64,000 nt of DNA from Acidimicrobiia bacterium (GCA_016871335.1 VFZF01000001.1:186001-250000); one strand, 5' to 3'. Positions 38,852 to 48,053 are shown, counted from the stretch's first letter. Notes: generated from the sequence alone by a model not told the origin. Numbers and translations are program-made.

Positions 38852-39523
38852 TTATTCCTGGGCGCGCCAGAGATACCAGCAGGCGATCGACCGGTACGGC
38901 TGCCACGCCTTCGCGGCCCGTTCCATTGTCCGGATGGATGGGCGGCGTTTCATGGCCAGCACCTGCTGGAAGCCTTTGACGATGCCAAGGTCACCCGTCG
39001 GCAGGACGTCAGGCCGATGGAGGCAGAACATCAGGAACATCTGGGCCGTCCAGCGGCCGAAGCCCTTGACCGCGACGATCACCTCAATGACCTCCTCATC
39101 GGTGAGGTCCCGCAGCGAGTGCAGATCGAGTCGCCCATCGGCGACCCGTTCGGACAAGTCCCGCAGATACGCGACCTTCTGTCCGCTCAAACCAGCCGCA
39201 CGAAGGTCGGCCACCGGCAGCGCCAGCAGCGCCTCGGGCGACAAACGAGGCATCAGGGCCAACACTCGACCCCGGATGGTGTCGGCCGCCTTGGTCGACA
39301 ACTGTTGGGAGATGACAGCCCGCACGAGCGCATCAAACGGGTCCCGCCGCTCAAAATTCGGCCGTCGGCGCCCCGTCTGCCGGATCACCTCTCCAAGCCT
39401 CGGGTCAGCCTTCATCAGATACCGGCGCCCGGTTTCAAAGACGTCCGCCGGTGTAGAACTGCGCGCTGTTGCACTCGATTGCACACCGGAACGGGGGAGA
39501 CGGGCGATTCGAGTGGCAGCCAT
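38852..39523 (-). CDS. DNA-3-methyladenine glycosylase II family (HhH-GPD)
   Basis: 223 residues from ATG 39523. This is an AlkA-type base-excision enzyme that removes alkylated bases. The first helices include FDALVRAVISQQLSTKAAD. The helix-hairpin-helix is VKGFGRWTAQMFLMF and the catalytic Asp is D in LPTGDLGIV. It lacks the N-terminal TBP-like domain of E. coli AlkA (282 residues), as do short homologues. A start at the later MKADPRL is possible. It is convergent with nothing and diverges from the chlorite-dismutase-like gene with a 90-bp gap. Confidence 0.88.
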   Translation of the reverse strand: MAATRIARLPRSGVQSSATARSSTPADVFETGRRYLMKADPRLGEVIRQTGRRRPNFERRDPFDALVRAVISQQLSTKAADTIRGRVLALMPRLSPEALLALPVADLRAAGLSGQKVAYLRDLSERVADGRLDLHSLRDLTDEEVIEVIVAVKGFGRWTAQMFLMFCLHRPDVLPTGDLGIVKGFQQVLAMKRRPSIRTMERAAKAWQPYRSIACWYLWRAQE

Positions 39524-39527
39524 GGAG

Positions 39528-39541
39528 TATCGGAACCGATA
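39528..39541. promoter_or_regulatory. TATCGG-AA-CCGATA dyad in a divergent promoter region
   Basis: Six-base arms and a two-base spacer, 4 bp upstream of the glycosylase ATG. It may be an operator of the glycosylase or of the divergent gene 39614. No second copy was noticed in the window. Confidence 0.35.
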
Positions 39542-39613
39542 GCAGCTTACTGAACATGACGTTCTCGTGTCTCGACGGTCCACAGCTCGGCGCCAATCTC
39601 GCCTACACACGAG

Positions 39614-40234
39614 ATGATCGAGTTCCTGTCGATCAATGGATTTGGTGTGGACGCAGCCGCCTCGGCGACCCTCCCTGTGACAACACACGTGACTCAGGTC
39701 ACCTCGAAGTACCGGCCGAGCCTCAACGATGCGGAGAAGGAACTGCGGCGACGTGTAGGTGACCTCGCGCAGATCACGACGCTGTCCGGCGCCGTGCGTG
39801 TGCCGCAGTACACCAGTGTCGAGATGTATGCCTGGGCGTACACACAAGCCAAGGCACGCACCTCCGGGCGAACGGCGCAGAACGCGATCATTGTGCCCAT
39901 TCGAAAGTCTGCCGAGTGGTGGGCGATGCCGCCGATGGAACGGCACCAATACTTTTATCCCCATCACGACCGGCGGAGCGGATGCCCGGTCGCCGGCCAC
40001 GCCGAGCTTGGCCGGACCGCCGCACCGAAGATCTTCCGGCGTGTGTTCTACAACCCGAACGGCGAAGGCCTCGACGGAGAGTGGGACTTCATTGCGTACT
40101 TCGAGTGCGCCGATGAAGACCTGGTGCTCTTCGAAGAGACACTCGCGGCGATGCGCGACACCACGCGCAACCCGGAGTCGCAGTTCGTCGAAGAAGGCCC
40201 TATCTGGCGGGGACGCCGTTCGCTGCGCTGGTAA
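39614..40234 (+). CDS. Chlorite-dismutase-like (Cld/HemQ family) protein
   Basis: 206 residues. Characteristic parts are VPIRKSAEWWAMPPMERHQY, FDGEWDFI-like GEWDFIAYFECADED and the terminal FVEEGPIWRGRR. The WWAM-ER pattern and ending GP-W-GR are found in dimeric Cld-like haem proteins. The axial His and distal Arg cannot be fixed from sequence alone, so haem binding and chlorite activity are uncertain. Its last 35 bp overlap the convergent gltX end. The start ATG 39614 lacks a strong Shine-Dalgarno. Confidence 0.62.
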   Translation: MIEFLSINGFGVDAAASATLPVTTHVTQVTSKYRPSLNDAEKELRRRVGDLAQITTLSGAVRVPQYTSVEMYAWAYTQAKARTSGRTAQNAIIVPIRKSAEWWAMPPMERHQYFYPHHDRRSGCPVAGHAELGRTAAPKIFRRVFYNPNGEGLDGEWDFIAYFECADEDLVLFEETLAAMRDTTRNPESQFVEEGPIWRGRRSLRW

Positions 40235-41660
40235 GACGCGCGACGACGCGTTCTTTCCCGACCAGCTCCAGCACTTCGAACAGGCCCGGACTCACCGCCT
40301 GCCCCGTCACCGCGACGCGTGTGCCGTGAATCAGAATGCCCGCCTTGATGCCTCGAGCCTCGGCGACTGATCGCAAGGCCGCCTCTGTCGCTGCGGGTTC
40401 CAGGGAGGGCAGCTCAGCCACGACCGCCGCCCACGCGAGCAGACGCTCACGCACGTCGGGGCCCGAAAGATGTTTGGCGACCGCCGCCTCGTCGTACACC
40501 ACGTCGTCGAGCAGGAACGCCCGCAGGGGCGCGATCAGGTCTGCGAGCTTGCGTGCACGCGGCTTCAGCAGATCCAGCACCCGACTGACCCATTCGAACT
40601 CGGTGTTGAGCAACGTGTCGCGCCACTGTCCGGCGAGGCGGAGCTCCGTCTGCAGTCGATGCAGCACATCGTCATTCGACAATCGGATGATGTGCTGCTG
40701 GTTGAACCAGTCGAGTTTCTCGGTGTTGAACACGGCGTTGCCGCCGCTGATGCCGTCGAGCGTGAAACGCTCGATCAGCTCGTCGCGACTGTAGAGTTCC
40801 TGATTGCCTCCTGGGGACCAGCCGAGGAGCGCGAGGAAATTAATCATCGCCTCCGGCAGGTACCCCTGCGTCTCGTAGTCGCCGACCGCGGTGGCGCCGT
40901 GCCGCTTGCTCAAGCGCTTCTTGTCAGGACCGAGAATCAGCGGAACGTGCGCGAACTCCGGGACCGGTGCGCCAAGGGCTTCGTAGAGCAGGACCTGTTT
41001 GGGGGTGTTCGAGATGTGATCGTCGCCTCGCACCACCTGCGTAATTTCCATTTCCACGTCGTCGACCACGACCGAGAGGTGGTAGGTCGGGAAGCCGTCG
41101 GAGCGGATGATCACGAAATCGTCGATGTGTTCGCGCGCGAACTCGATGTGACCACGGACGAGATCGGTGAACGATGTGGTGCCGGCCGGGACAAGAAAGC
41201 GAACAGCCCTGGGCGTCCCAGCCGCTTCCCGCGCGGCGATGTCTTCCACGGACAGTGCCTTGCACGTCCGGTCGTAGCTCCATGCGGATCCTGCGGCCTC
41301 TGCGGCATCACGTTTGGCCTTGAGGTCGGCCGGGCGGCAATAGCAGAAGTACGCGTGGCCTGAAGCCACCAGCCGGTCTGCGGCCGCCCGGTATTTGTCG
41401 AGCCGTTCGGTTTGGAAGTACGGGCCGTGCGGGCCACCGACGCCGGGCCCTTCGTCCCACGTCAAACCCAACCACGTCAGGCTGCTGAGGATTCCGCTGA
41501 CCATGTCGTCAGAGGAGCGCGCGACATCGGTGTCTTCGATCCGAAGGATGAATGTGCCGCCGTGCCGGCGCGCGTACAACCAATTGAACAGCGCCGTCCT
41601 TGCCCCGCCAACGTGCAGGTAACCAGTGGGCGACGGCGCAAATCTCACACGAGGCGGCAT
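40200..41660 (-). CDS. gltX: Glutamyl-tRNA synthetase
   Basis: 486-residue class I synthetase. The HIGH motif is GYLHVGG in FAPSPTGYLHVGGARTAL; the KMSKS motif is KKRLSKRHG. ATG 41660 is chosen because the family N-terminus (PPRVRFAPSPTG) starts there. A GTG 36 bp upstream lies inside a palindromic repeat and is less likely. Whether it also charges tRNA-Gln (the usual arrangement with GatCAB) is open: a tRNA-Gln(CTG) lies in the window, but no glutaminyl-tRNA synthetase was seen here. The 3' end overlaps the convergent Cld-like gene by 35 bp. Confidence 0.95.
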   Translation of the reverse strand: MPPRVRFAPSPTGYLHVGGARTALFNWLYARRHGGTFILRIEDTDVARSSDDMVSGILSSLTWLGLTWDEGPGVGGPHGPYFQTERLDKYRAAADRLVASGHAYFCYCRPADLKAKRDAAEAAGSAWSYDRTCKALSVEDIAAREAAGTPRAVRFLVPAGTTSFTDLVRGHIEFAREHIDDFVIIRSDGFPTYHLSVVVDDVEMEITQVVRGDDHISNTPKQVLLYEALGAPVPEFAHVPLILGPDKKRLSKRHGATAVGDYETQGYLPEAMINFLALLGWSPGGNQELYSRDELIERFTLDGISGGNAVFNTEKLDWFNQQHIIRLSNDDVLHRLQTELRLAGQWRDTLLNTEFEWVSRVLDLLKPRARKLADLIAPLRAFLLDDVVYDEAAVAKHLSGPDVRERLLAWAAVVAELPSLEPAATEAALRSVAEARGIKAGILIHGTRVAVTGQAVSPGLFEVLELVGKERVVARLTSAANGVPAR

Positions 41661-41685
41661 CTGGCGATTGTATCCGGCGCGCCAC

Positions 41686-41714
41686 GTAGAGCGCACTGAA
41701 GTTGAGTGCGCCGA
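41686..41714 (+). repeat. GTAGGGC-family palindromic repeat, copy D1
   Basis: Variant GTAGAGCGCACT, loop, AGTGCGCCGA, with compensating changes that preserve the stem. It lies 26 bp upstream of the gltX start, on the far side from arsC. Confidence 0.75.
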
Positions 41715-41732
41715 TTACGCGCGCCCTGCATG

Positions 41733-41761
41733 TTGACGCGCTCAAAATCAGCGCGTCCTAC
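41733..41761 (-). repeat. GTAGGGC-family palindromic repeat, copy D2 (carries the arsC stop)
   Basis: On the minus strand it reads GTAGGACGCGCT, loop, AGCGCGTCAA. The TAG at 41760-41758 is the arsC stop codon. D1 and D2 face each other across about 18 bp. Confidence 0.8.
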
Positions 41762-42186
41762 TGCGGGTCCTGCAGCAGTCCCCTCTCTTTCCCAAACGCT
41801 TCGAGTCGGGCGCGCAGCATGTCGCGGACGTCGCGGAACCGCTGCAACGCCCGGTCGGGCGGCGCGCCGACGGGATCAGGGTGAGGCCAGTGCAGTCGCT
41901 CGACGCGGCCCGGATAGACGGGACACACCTCTTCGGCGCACAACGTGATCACGATGTCGATGGAATCGGCCGGGATGTCGTCCACGAGCTTGGACGACTG
42001 CCCGGTCGCGTCGATGCCGAGTTCTCCCAGTGCCGCGATCGCGTGCGGGTTGACGCGTGTTGGCGCGCTTCCAGCGCTCTGGACGATGGCGCGGGCGCCG
42101 AAGAGGTGGCGCGCCAACCCCTCGGCCATTTGACTACGGGCGGAGTTCGCCACGCAGAGGCACAAGAGCCGCACCGGCGCAGACAT
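41758..42186 (-). CDS. arsC: Arsenate reductase, thioredoxin-coupled (low-Mr PTPase fold)
   Basis: 142-residue ArsC of the S. aureus type. The active-site loop is [13 protein letters not shown], with the nucleophilic Cys first. The further redox cysteines are in TLCAEEVCP. The variation CVANSAR versus the usual CTGNSCR removes one non-essential Cys. It reduces arsenate to arsenite, which fits the neighbouring methyltransferase. Its ATG shares its A with the arsM stop (TGATG), so the genes are translationally coupled. The stop codon lies in a palindromic repeat. Confidence 0.9.
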   Translation of the reverse strand: MSAPVRLLCLCVANSARSQMAEGLARHLFGARAIVQSAGSAPTRVNPHAIAALGELGIDATGQSSKLVDDIPADSIDIVITLCAEEVCPVYPGRVERLHWPHPDPVGAPPDRALQRFRDVRDMLRARLEAFGKERGLLQDPQ

Positions 42187-43004
42187 CAAGCTCCGTGCGC
42201 GCGTTTGGTGGCCCGGACAAACGCGCTGCCGAACGCGCCATCCACATGGGAGGCGATGGCGTCGGCATCGAGGCCAGCGTCGGTGAGGAAGGTCTTTGCG
42301 TCAGCCGAGCGGTACTCGCGGACCAACTCAATATTGATGTCGCTGAACCCGGCGTTCTGCAACTTCGCGCGGAAGTCGTCTTCGTGCAGGGCGCCCGCCA
42401 CGCAGCCGATCCAGAGCTCAACGTTGCGGCGGATCTCGACGGGAATGTCGCGCCGTCGCGACACCACATCCGAGACGGCGAAACGACCGCCGGGCTTGAG
42501 CACACGGAACGCCTCGGCGAGCACGAGGTCCTTGTCGGCGGACAGATTGATGACGCAGTTTGAAATGACGACGTCCACGCTGTTGTCGGGCAGCGGGATT
42601 TCTTCAATGTGTCCCTGCAGGAACTCGACGTTGGTGGCGCCGGCTTTGCGCGCATTCTCGCGGGCCAGCGACAACATCTCGTCCGTCATGTCGAGGCCGT
42701 AGACCTTGCCGGTGGGGCCGACTCGCTTCGCGGACAACAACACGTCGATGCCGCCGCCCGACCCAAGGTCGAGCACGGTCTCGCCCGCGTTCAGAGTGGC
42801 CAGCGCCGTGGGATTGCCACAACCAAGCGACGCCAGCACGGCCTGTTCGGGCAGGTCGTCCGTCTGCAGGGCGTCGTACAAGTCACTACTGATGGGGTCG
42901 CCGCAGCCGCATTCGCCGGGGCCACAGGTGGCGGAGCCGCCCTTGGCGACGTTCTCGGCAAGGGATCCATAACGTTTTTTGACGGTGAGGGTGAGATTCT
43001 CCAT
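42186..43004 (-). CDS. arsM: Arsenite S-adenosylmethyltransferase
   Basis: 272 residues. Motif I is [16 protein letters not shown]. Three conserved arsenite-binding cysteines are visible: Cys62 (SLGCGNP), Cys150 (SNCVINL) and Cys201 (WIGCVAG). Cys-rich [15 protein letters not shown] near the N-terminus is also typical. The enzyme methylates arsenite made by ArsC. No arsR, acr3 or arsB is adjacent within the window, so regulation and efflux must be elsewhere or absent. Its 5' side is a divergent tRNA-Ser, 80 bp away. Confidence 0.94.
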   Translation of the reverse strand: MENLTLTVKKRYGSLAENVAKGGSATCGPGECGCGDPISSDLYDALQTDDLPEQAVLASLGCGNPTALATLNAGETVLDLGSGGGIDVLLSAKRVGPTGKVYGLDMTDEMLSLARENARKAGATNVEFLQGHIEEIPLPDNSVDVVISNCVINLSADKDLVLAEAFRVLKPGGRFAVSDVVSRRRDIPVEIRRNVELWIGCVAGALHEDDFRAKLQNAGFSDINIELVREYRSADAKTFLTDAGLDADAIASHVDGAFGSAFVRATKRAHGA

Positions 43005-43084
43005 ATGCGTTTAGTCGAATGTAACGCTGGCCTCGTGTCGCGCTGCCGGACGTAGTACGCTATCGTTGTTCGTTCGCTGTGCGG

Positions 43085-43178
43085 GGTGAGGTGGCTGAGT
43101 GGCCGAAAGCGGCGGTTTGCTAAACCGTTGTACGGGCTTAAACCCGTACCCAGGGTTCGAATCCCTGCCTCACCGCCA
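43085..43178 (+). tRNA. tRNA-Ser (GCT anticodon)
   Basis: 94-nt type II tRNA with long variable arm and encoded CCA. Acceptor GGTGAGG/CCTCACC, discriminator G, anticodon loop TTGCTAA with GCT, variable arm hairpin ACGGGCTTAAACCCGT, T arm GGTTCGAATCC. A structured element begins at its CCA. Confidence 0.95.
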
Positions 43179-43290
43179 ACCTTTGCTAAACGCTCGCTAC
43201 GCTCGCAGCTCCGGTTGGCTGCGCCAGGCGAGCGCGCGCAAAGGTTGCCCACCGAAGCCGCGACCGTAGGGAGCGCTTGGCGGAGGCGGG
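43176..43290 (+). repeat. Structured tRNA-Ser-linked element, copy 1
   Basis: Starts in the CCA of tRNA-Ser(GCT) and ends at TTGGCGGAGGCGG (43277-43289). Stem 1: CAACCTTTGC (43177-43186) with GCAAAGGTTG (43238-43247). Stem 2: CGCTCGC (43191-43197) with GCGAGCG (43228-43234). Inner hairpin: TGGC-TGC-GCCA. The same architecture with compensatory changes follows tRNA-Ser(TGA) at 51396-51570. Confidence 0.8.
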
Positions 43291-43306
43291 CCACAATCCC
43301 AGCGGA

Positions 43307-43642
43307 CTACGCCTTCTTCTCGCGCAGCCTGTTGATCTGGCGCACCACCAGGAAGATCGAAAACGCGATCACGAAGAACTCGACCACCGTGTTGATGAAC
43401 GCGCCATAGGCCAGCACCGGGCCGGCGACACGCGCCTCCGCCAGGGTGGCAAACTGGCCGCCGCCAAGCGCCAGGAACCGGTTTGAGAAGTCAGCCCCGC
43501 CGGTCAACATGCCCACCAACGGCATGATCACGTCGGCAACCAGCGAATTGACGATCTTGCCAAAGGCGGCCCCAATCACCACACCCACGGCCAGATCGAT
43601 GGCATTCCCCTGATTCACAAACTGCTTGAATTCACTGAACAT
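43307..43642 (-). CDS. mscL: Large-conductance mechanosensitive channel
   Basis: 111 residues forming the MscL pentamer subunit, an osmotic safety valve. Helix 1 has [23 protein letters not shown] with the gating Gly/Ala pattern; helix 2 has [22 protein letters not shown]. The C-terminal cytoplasmic helix is very short ([11 protein letters not shown]), about 25 residues less than E. coli MscL (136). Short forms are known and may still gate. A plain housekeeping gene apart from its size. Confidence 0.95.
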   Translation of the reverse strand: MFSEFKQFVNQGNAIDLAVGVVIGAAFGKIVNSLVADVIMPLVGMLTGGADFSNRFLALGGGQFATLAEARVAGPVLAYGAFINTVVEFFVIAFSIFLVVRQINRLREKKA

Positions 43643-43701
43643 GGCGCCCTCCCGAACTTGCGGACTGCGGACGGATCCTACCCCGGATACACTAATAGCG
43701 A

Positions 43702-44736
43702 ATGTCAGCGGCCGTCTGGACGGTCATCCTCGTCCTTATTCTGATCAACGCGCTCTACGTGGCGGCTGAATTTGCGGCCGTCGGCGTGCGGCGGAGCCGC
43801 ATCAGACAACTGGCCGATGAGGGTCACTGGCTGGCCAAGTCCCTGCTCCCGGTCGTGGACGATGGCGTCGCGCTTGACCGCTACGTCGGCATCTCACAAA
43901 TCGGCATCACCCTCTCGAGCCTGATCCTCGGCGCATTTGCGCAGGCGACGGTGGCCGTGGCCCTGGCACCCATGCTGGCCGCCTGGTTTCAGTGGGACAG
44001 CGAAACCGCAACGTCAACAGCCGCCATCTCCGTGCTCCTGACGCTGACCGTCGCGCAGGTGGTGCTCGGCGAGCTCGTGCCGAAATCCCTCGCCCTCCAA
44101 CTGCCGACACAGGTCGCGCTCGCCACCGTGCTGCCGATGCGCTGGTCCCTCGCCGTGTTCAGGCCCCTGCTGGCCCTGGTGAATGGGTCGGCCACCACAG
44201 TGCTGCGCTGGGCGGGAATGGGTGGAGCCAGCCACCGCCACATCCACTCCCCTGATGAGATCGAAATGTTGCTCGTCGAGAGCCGCGACGGCGGACTCCT
44301 CGAACCCGACGAGCAGCACCGGCTGCATCGCGCACTCAGGCTCGGCGTGCGCACCGCACGCGACCTCATGGTGCCGCTCGAGAAATTGACGATGCTGCGG
44401 GATGACACGCCGTGGCCGGAGGTCGTGCGTGTCGTGGCAGCGAGCCCGTTCAGCCGCCTGCCGATCTACCGGAATACCCCCGACAACATCATCGGCACCC
44501 TGCGCGTCAAAGACCTCCTGCATCACTACGTGCTCGAAGGCGAGCCTCCGGCACTCGGCTCCCTGGTGCGCCCCCTGGCGCGCGTGGCGCAGACACTGCC
44601 GGCTGATCGCGTCATTGCCCTGCTCCGCGAACGACGCGTGCACCAGGCCGTCGTGACCGCCGACGACGATCGCGTGGTGGGCTTGATCACGATTCAGGAT
44701 GTGCTCGCCGAATTCCTCGGAGAGGCCCGCAAATGA
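43702..44736 (+). CDS. CorC/HlyC-family (CNNM-like) membrane protein, lacking a CorC_HlyC domain
   Basis: 344 residues: DUF21 membrane domain (about 1-170, starting [20 protein letters not shown]), then a CBS-domain pair (about 195-335, with [12 protein letters not shown] and [19 protein letters not shown]). It ends right after the CBS pair, so the C-terminal CorC_HlyC (transporter-associated) domain of full-length proteins is missing. The family is linked to Mg2+/Co2+ export or regulation. It overlaps the next, full-length paralogue by four bases (ATGA), so the two are co-translated and probably form a heteromer. Confidence 0.88.
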   Translation: MSAAVWTVILVLILINALYVAAEFAAVGVRRSRIRQLADEGHWLAKSLLPVVDDGVALDRYVGISQIGITLSSLILGAFAQATVAVALAPMLAAWFQWDSETATSTAAISVLLTLTVAQVVLGELVPKSLALQLPTQVALATVLPMRWSLAVFRPLLALVNGSATTVLRWAGMGGASHRHIHSPDEIEMLLVESRDGGLLEPDEQHRLHRALRLGVRTARDLMVPLEKLTMLRDDTPWPEVVRVVAASPFSRLPIYRNTPDNIIGTLRVKDLLHHYVLEGEPPALGSLVRPLARVAQTLPADRVIALLRERRVHQAVVTADDDRVVGLITIQDVLAEFLGEARK

Positions 44737-46022
44737 TCGTGGTCCTCATTGTCGCGCTGCTGCTCCTCGCGAACGCGCTGTTCGTGGCGGCCGAGTTTGC
44801 GATCGTGGCCGTTCCAAGAACGTCGGTGGAGCGTCGCGCGAATCTCGGCGAACGCCTGTCGGTGCGGCTTCTGGCACTGCTGATGTCGGCGCAGGCGCGT
44901 GACCGGTTCATTGCGACAGCCCAACTGGGGATTACCGTCGCGAGTCTGGGGCTCGGCATGTATGGCGAGCACACCCTGGCGGTGTGGCTTGAGCCGCGCC
45001 TGGAGTTTCTCGGAGACGCGAGATGGCTATCGGCCCACGGTGCCGCCAGCACCATCGCCATCGCGACCCTCACCTACCTGCACATCTTTCTTGGCGAGAT
45101 GATTCCGAAGGCGCTCGCGCTCAGCCACGCCGAGGGGACGGTCCGCGCGGTGTTCTGGCCGATGCGCGTGTTGCTGTTTGTGTTCTATCCCTTTGTGGTT
45201 GGCCTCGATGCCCTCGGCGCTGCATTCCTGCGGGCGGTGGGTATCAAGCGGCAGAAACAGACGCGCGAAGAGTCGTACTCGCCGGAAGAGCTCCAGATGA
45301 TCGTCGAGCAGAGCGAAGCCGGAGGCGTGCTGGGTTCCGAAGCCGGCAAGCTTGTGCGCGAGCTGTTTGAGTTCGGCGACATGACGGCCGGCGAGATCAT
45401 GGTCCCCCGCGTGCGTGTGGTGGGCATTCCGGTCGGGGCCTCACCTGCCGACGTCCGGCGACTCCTCCTGACCCACCGCCACACCCGCTATCCCGTCTAC
45501 GACGGCGACCTCGATCACATCGTCGGCATGTTGCACGTGAAGGATCTTCTGCGCCGGCTGATCCTCGAGGAGCACATCGGACCGTCCGACGTGCGGTCGA
45601 TTCCTGTGGTGCCGGAAACAAGCTCGCTTGATGACGTGTTGTCGACCATGCAGCGCGCCCATGCACATATGGCCGTGGTGATCGATGAACACGGCGGCAC
45701 GGCGGGCGTGTTGAGCCTGGAGGATCTCGCGGAGGAAGTCGTCGGAGAAATCGACGAAGGAGTGCCCACGGCGCCGAACCTCATCCGGACGTCGGACACG
45801 TCGGCGCGGGTGGCCGGCACACTGCGGCTCGACGAGTTGGGCCATGCGTTTAACGTCGACCTCGAACACGACGACGTCGACAGTGTGAGTGGCCTGGTGA
45901 TGGCGCTGGTCGACCGGCCGCCCGTGGTCGGTGACATGGTCGAGTACGGACAATTTCGCTTCACCGTGTCCTCAGTGTCCGGACACGGCGCAAAGGAAGT
46001 CCAAGTCGAATACCTCGGATAG
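44733..46022 (+). CDS. CorC/HlyC-family (CNNM-like) membrane protein, full length
   Basis: 429 residues: DUF21 (about 1-190), CBS pair (about 205-325, with GEIMVPRVRVVGIPVG and MAVVIDEHGGTAGVLSLEDL) and the C-terminal CorC_HlyC domain (about 340-425, ending GAKEVQVEYLG). This is the standard architecture of magnesium/cobalt-efflux-associated proteins. It is co-transcribed with the shorter paralogue before it. The M13 peptidase ATG starts 10 bp after its stop. Confidence 0.92.
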   Translation: MIVVLIVALLLLANALFVAAEFAIVAVPRTSVERRANLGERLSVRLLALLMSAQARDRFIATAQLGITVASLGLGMYGEHTLAVWLEPRLEFLGDARWLSAHGAASTIAIATLTYLHIFLGEMIPKALALSHAEGTVRAVFWPMRVLLFVFYPFVVGLDALGAAFLRAVGIKRQKQTREESYSPEELQMIVEQSEAGGVLGSEAGKLVRELFEFGDMTAGEIMVPRVRVVGIPVGASPADVRRLLLTHRHTRYPVYDGDLDHIVGMLHVKDLLRRLILEEHIGPSDVRSIPVVPETSSLDDVLSTMQRAHAHMAVVIDEHGGTAGVLSLEDLAEEVVGEIDEGVPTAPNLIRTSDTSARVAGTLRLDELGHAFNVDLEHDDVDSVSGLVMALVDRPPVVGDMVEYGQFRFTVSSVSGHGAKEVQVEYLG

Positions 46023-46031
46023 ACTAGGGGC

Positions 46032-48053
46032 ATGCGCCTCAGGATTCTCTCTCTCGCAGTCGCCGCTGTTTGCCTCGTTTCACAGGTCTCCGCGCAGCGC
46101 CCGACCTCCGGCCTTGATCTGACGACATTTGATCGGAGTGTCCGGCCACAAGACGATCTGTTCCGCTTTGTGAATGGCGGATGGCTGACAAAGACGGAGA
46201 TTCCGGCCGACCGACCCATCGCCGGCACGTTTGTGCAGCTCTCGGACAAGGCGGAGGCGGATCTCTACGCGATCATCGAACGGCTCGCTGGAGATCCCAA
46301 CAAGAAGCCAGGTTCAATTGCACAGCAGGTGGGCGATCTCTTCGCGAGCTTCTCGAATGAAGCACGCATCAACACACTGGGCGCCTCGCCACTGAAGCCA
46401 GCGTTTGATCGGATTGACGCGATCACCACACCCGCGGAACTGGCGCGTGTGATCGGCGAGCTGTCGGTCATCGGCCTGCCGGGCCCGGTCGGCGGATTTG
46501 TCAATGCGGACGCCGGTGACCCCACCAAGGTCGCGTTGTATCTCTTCCAGGGCGGCACGACCCTGCCCGACCGCGACTACTACCTGCTCGACGAACCGAA
46601 GTTCGTGGAGATTCGCGCGAAGTATCTCGAGTACCTGCAGACGTCGTTCACACTCGCAGGGCGTCCCGATCCCGCCGGCACAGCGAAGGCGGTGCTCGGG
46701 CTTGAGACGGAACTCGCGAAGATTCAGTGGACGCAGGTCGAGAGCCGCGATGCCGTCAAGACCTACAACAAGATGGCACTGTCGAAGCTCGCCACGGACA
46801 TGCCGGGCTTTGACTGGATCGGCTGGGCGACGGCGCAGGGCATCGACAAGACGCCTGAAGTGGTGATTGGCCAGCCGTCGTTCTTCAAGGGTTTTGCAGC
46901 GATGGTGCCGGCCGTGCCGATGAGCACGTGGAAGTCCTGGGTGGTCGCGCAATACATCACGGCGTCGGGCGCCTATCTGAGCCAGGCGTTTGTGGATGCG
47001 CGGTTTGAATTTTTCGGCAGGACGCTGAATGGACAGCAGGCGCAGCGCCCCCGGTGGAAGCGCGGCGTGCAGGTGGTCAACAACAGCATGGGCGAAGCGC
47101 TCGGACAGCTCTACGTCGAACGCCACTTTCCGCCAAACGCGAAGCAGCGCATGGAGGCGATGATCGCCAATCTGATCGAGGCGTATCGTCAGTCGATCAC
47201 GACACTCGACTGGATGACGGAGCCCACGCGCAAGGAAGCGCTCGACAAGTTGTCGAAGTTCAAGGCGAAGATCGGCTATCCAAATCAGTGGCGCGACTAC
47301 GGCTCGCTGAAGGTCACGGCAGACGACCTGCTCGGCAACATGGAGCGTTCAGCCAGGCTCGAACACGAATACCAGATCGGCAAGTTGCAGCGGCCGGTCG
47401 ACCACGAAGAGTGGCTCATGTCGCCGCAGACGGTGAACGCGTATTACAACCCCGTCAAGAACGAGATCGTCTTCCCGGCCGCCATTCTGCAGGCGCCATT
47501 CTTCGACCTTGAGGCAGATGAGGCGGTGAATTATGGCGCGATCGGCGCCGTCATCGGCCACGAGATTGGCCATGGCTTCGACGACCAGGGCCGGAGATTC
47601 GACGGCTCCGGTGCGCTTCGTGACTGGTGGACGCCTGCTGACGAAGCGGAATTCCAGAAGCGTGCGAAGGTGCTTGTCGACCAGTTCAACGTGCTCAGCC
47701 CATTGCCCGGAGTGACGGTGAATGGCGAGCTCACACTCGGCGAGAACATCGGGGACCTCGGCGGGCTCTCAATCGCATACAAGGCGTGGAAGTTGTCGCT
47801 GGCCGGGAAGGCATCTCCGATGATCGATGGTTTTTCAGGTGAGCAACGGTTCTTCATGGGGTGGGCACAGGCCTGGCGCTCCAAGGCGCGCGAGCAGTAT
47901 CTGCGCAACCAGGTGATGGCTGACCCGCACGCGCCTGAGCAGTTCCGCGCGAACGCGCCGCTCTCGAACATCGACGCGTTCTACGAGGCGTTCAACGTGA
48001 GGCCTGGCGACAAGTTGTACGTCGCCCCGGAGAAGCGCGTCCGGATCTGGTAA
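46032..48053 (+). CDS. M13-family (neprilysin-like) metallopeptidase
   Basis: 673-residue secreted zinc endopeptidase. Signal peptide of about 22 residues, then the M13 N-terminal domain (SGLDLTTFDRSVRPQDDLFR, VNGGWLTKTEIP). The zinc site HEIGHGFD begins at about residue 510, the third ligand is in GENIGDLGG, and a late NAY-type substrate-binding motif is MSPQTVNAYYNP. The C-terminal Trp (VRIW) is characteristic. Length matches the family. It starts 10 bp after the CorC-type gene, so may be co-transcribed, but no functional link is evident. Confidence 0.94.
   Translation: MRLRILSLAVAAVCLVSQVSAQRPTSGLDLTTFDRSVRPQDDLFRFVNGGWLTKTEIPADRPIAGTFVQLSDKAEADLYAIIERLAGDPNKKPGSIAQQVGDLFASFSNEARINTLGASPLKPAFDRIDAITTPAELARVIGELSVIGLPGPVGGFVNADAGDPTKVALYLFQGGTTLPDRDYYLLDEPKFVEIRAKYLEYLQTSFTLAGRPDPAGTAKAVLGLETELAKIQWTQVESRDAVKTYNKMALSKLATDMPGFDWIGWATAQGIDKTPEVVIGQPSFFKGFAAMVPAVPMSTWKSWVVAQYITASGAYLSQAFVDARFEFFGRTLNGQQAQRPRWKRGVQVVNNSMGEALGQLYVERHFPPNAKQRMEAMIANLIEAYRQSITTLDWMTEPTRKEALDKLSKFKAKIGYPNQWRDYGSLKVTADDLLGNMERSARLEHEYQIGKLQRPVDHEEWLMSPQTVNAYYNPVKNEIVFPAAILQAPFFDLEADEAVNYGAIGAVIGHEIGHGFDDQGRRFDGSGALRDWWTPADEAEFQKRAKVLVDQFNVLSPLPGVTVNGELTLGENIGDLGGLSIAYKAWKLSLAGKASPMIDGFSGEQRFFMGWAQAWRSKAREQYLRNQVMADPHAPEQFRANAPLSNIDAFYEAFNVRPGDKLYVAPEKRVRIW

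Noticed and set aside
42791-43294. ORFs running through the tRNA-Ser genes and their flanks
   Set aside because: They translate tRNA and repeat sequence; the tRNA cloverleaf explains the region.
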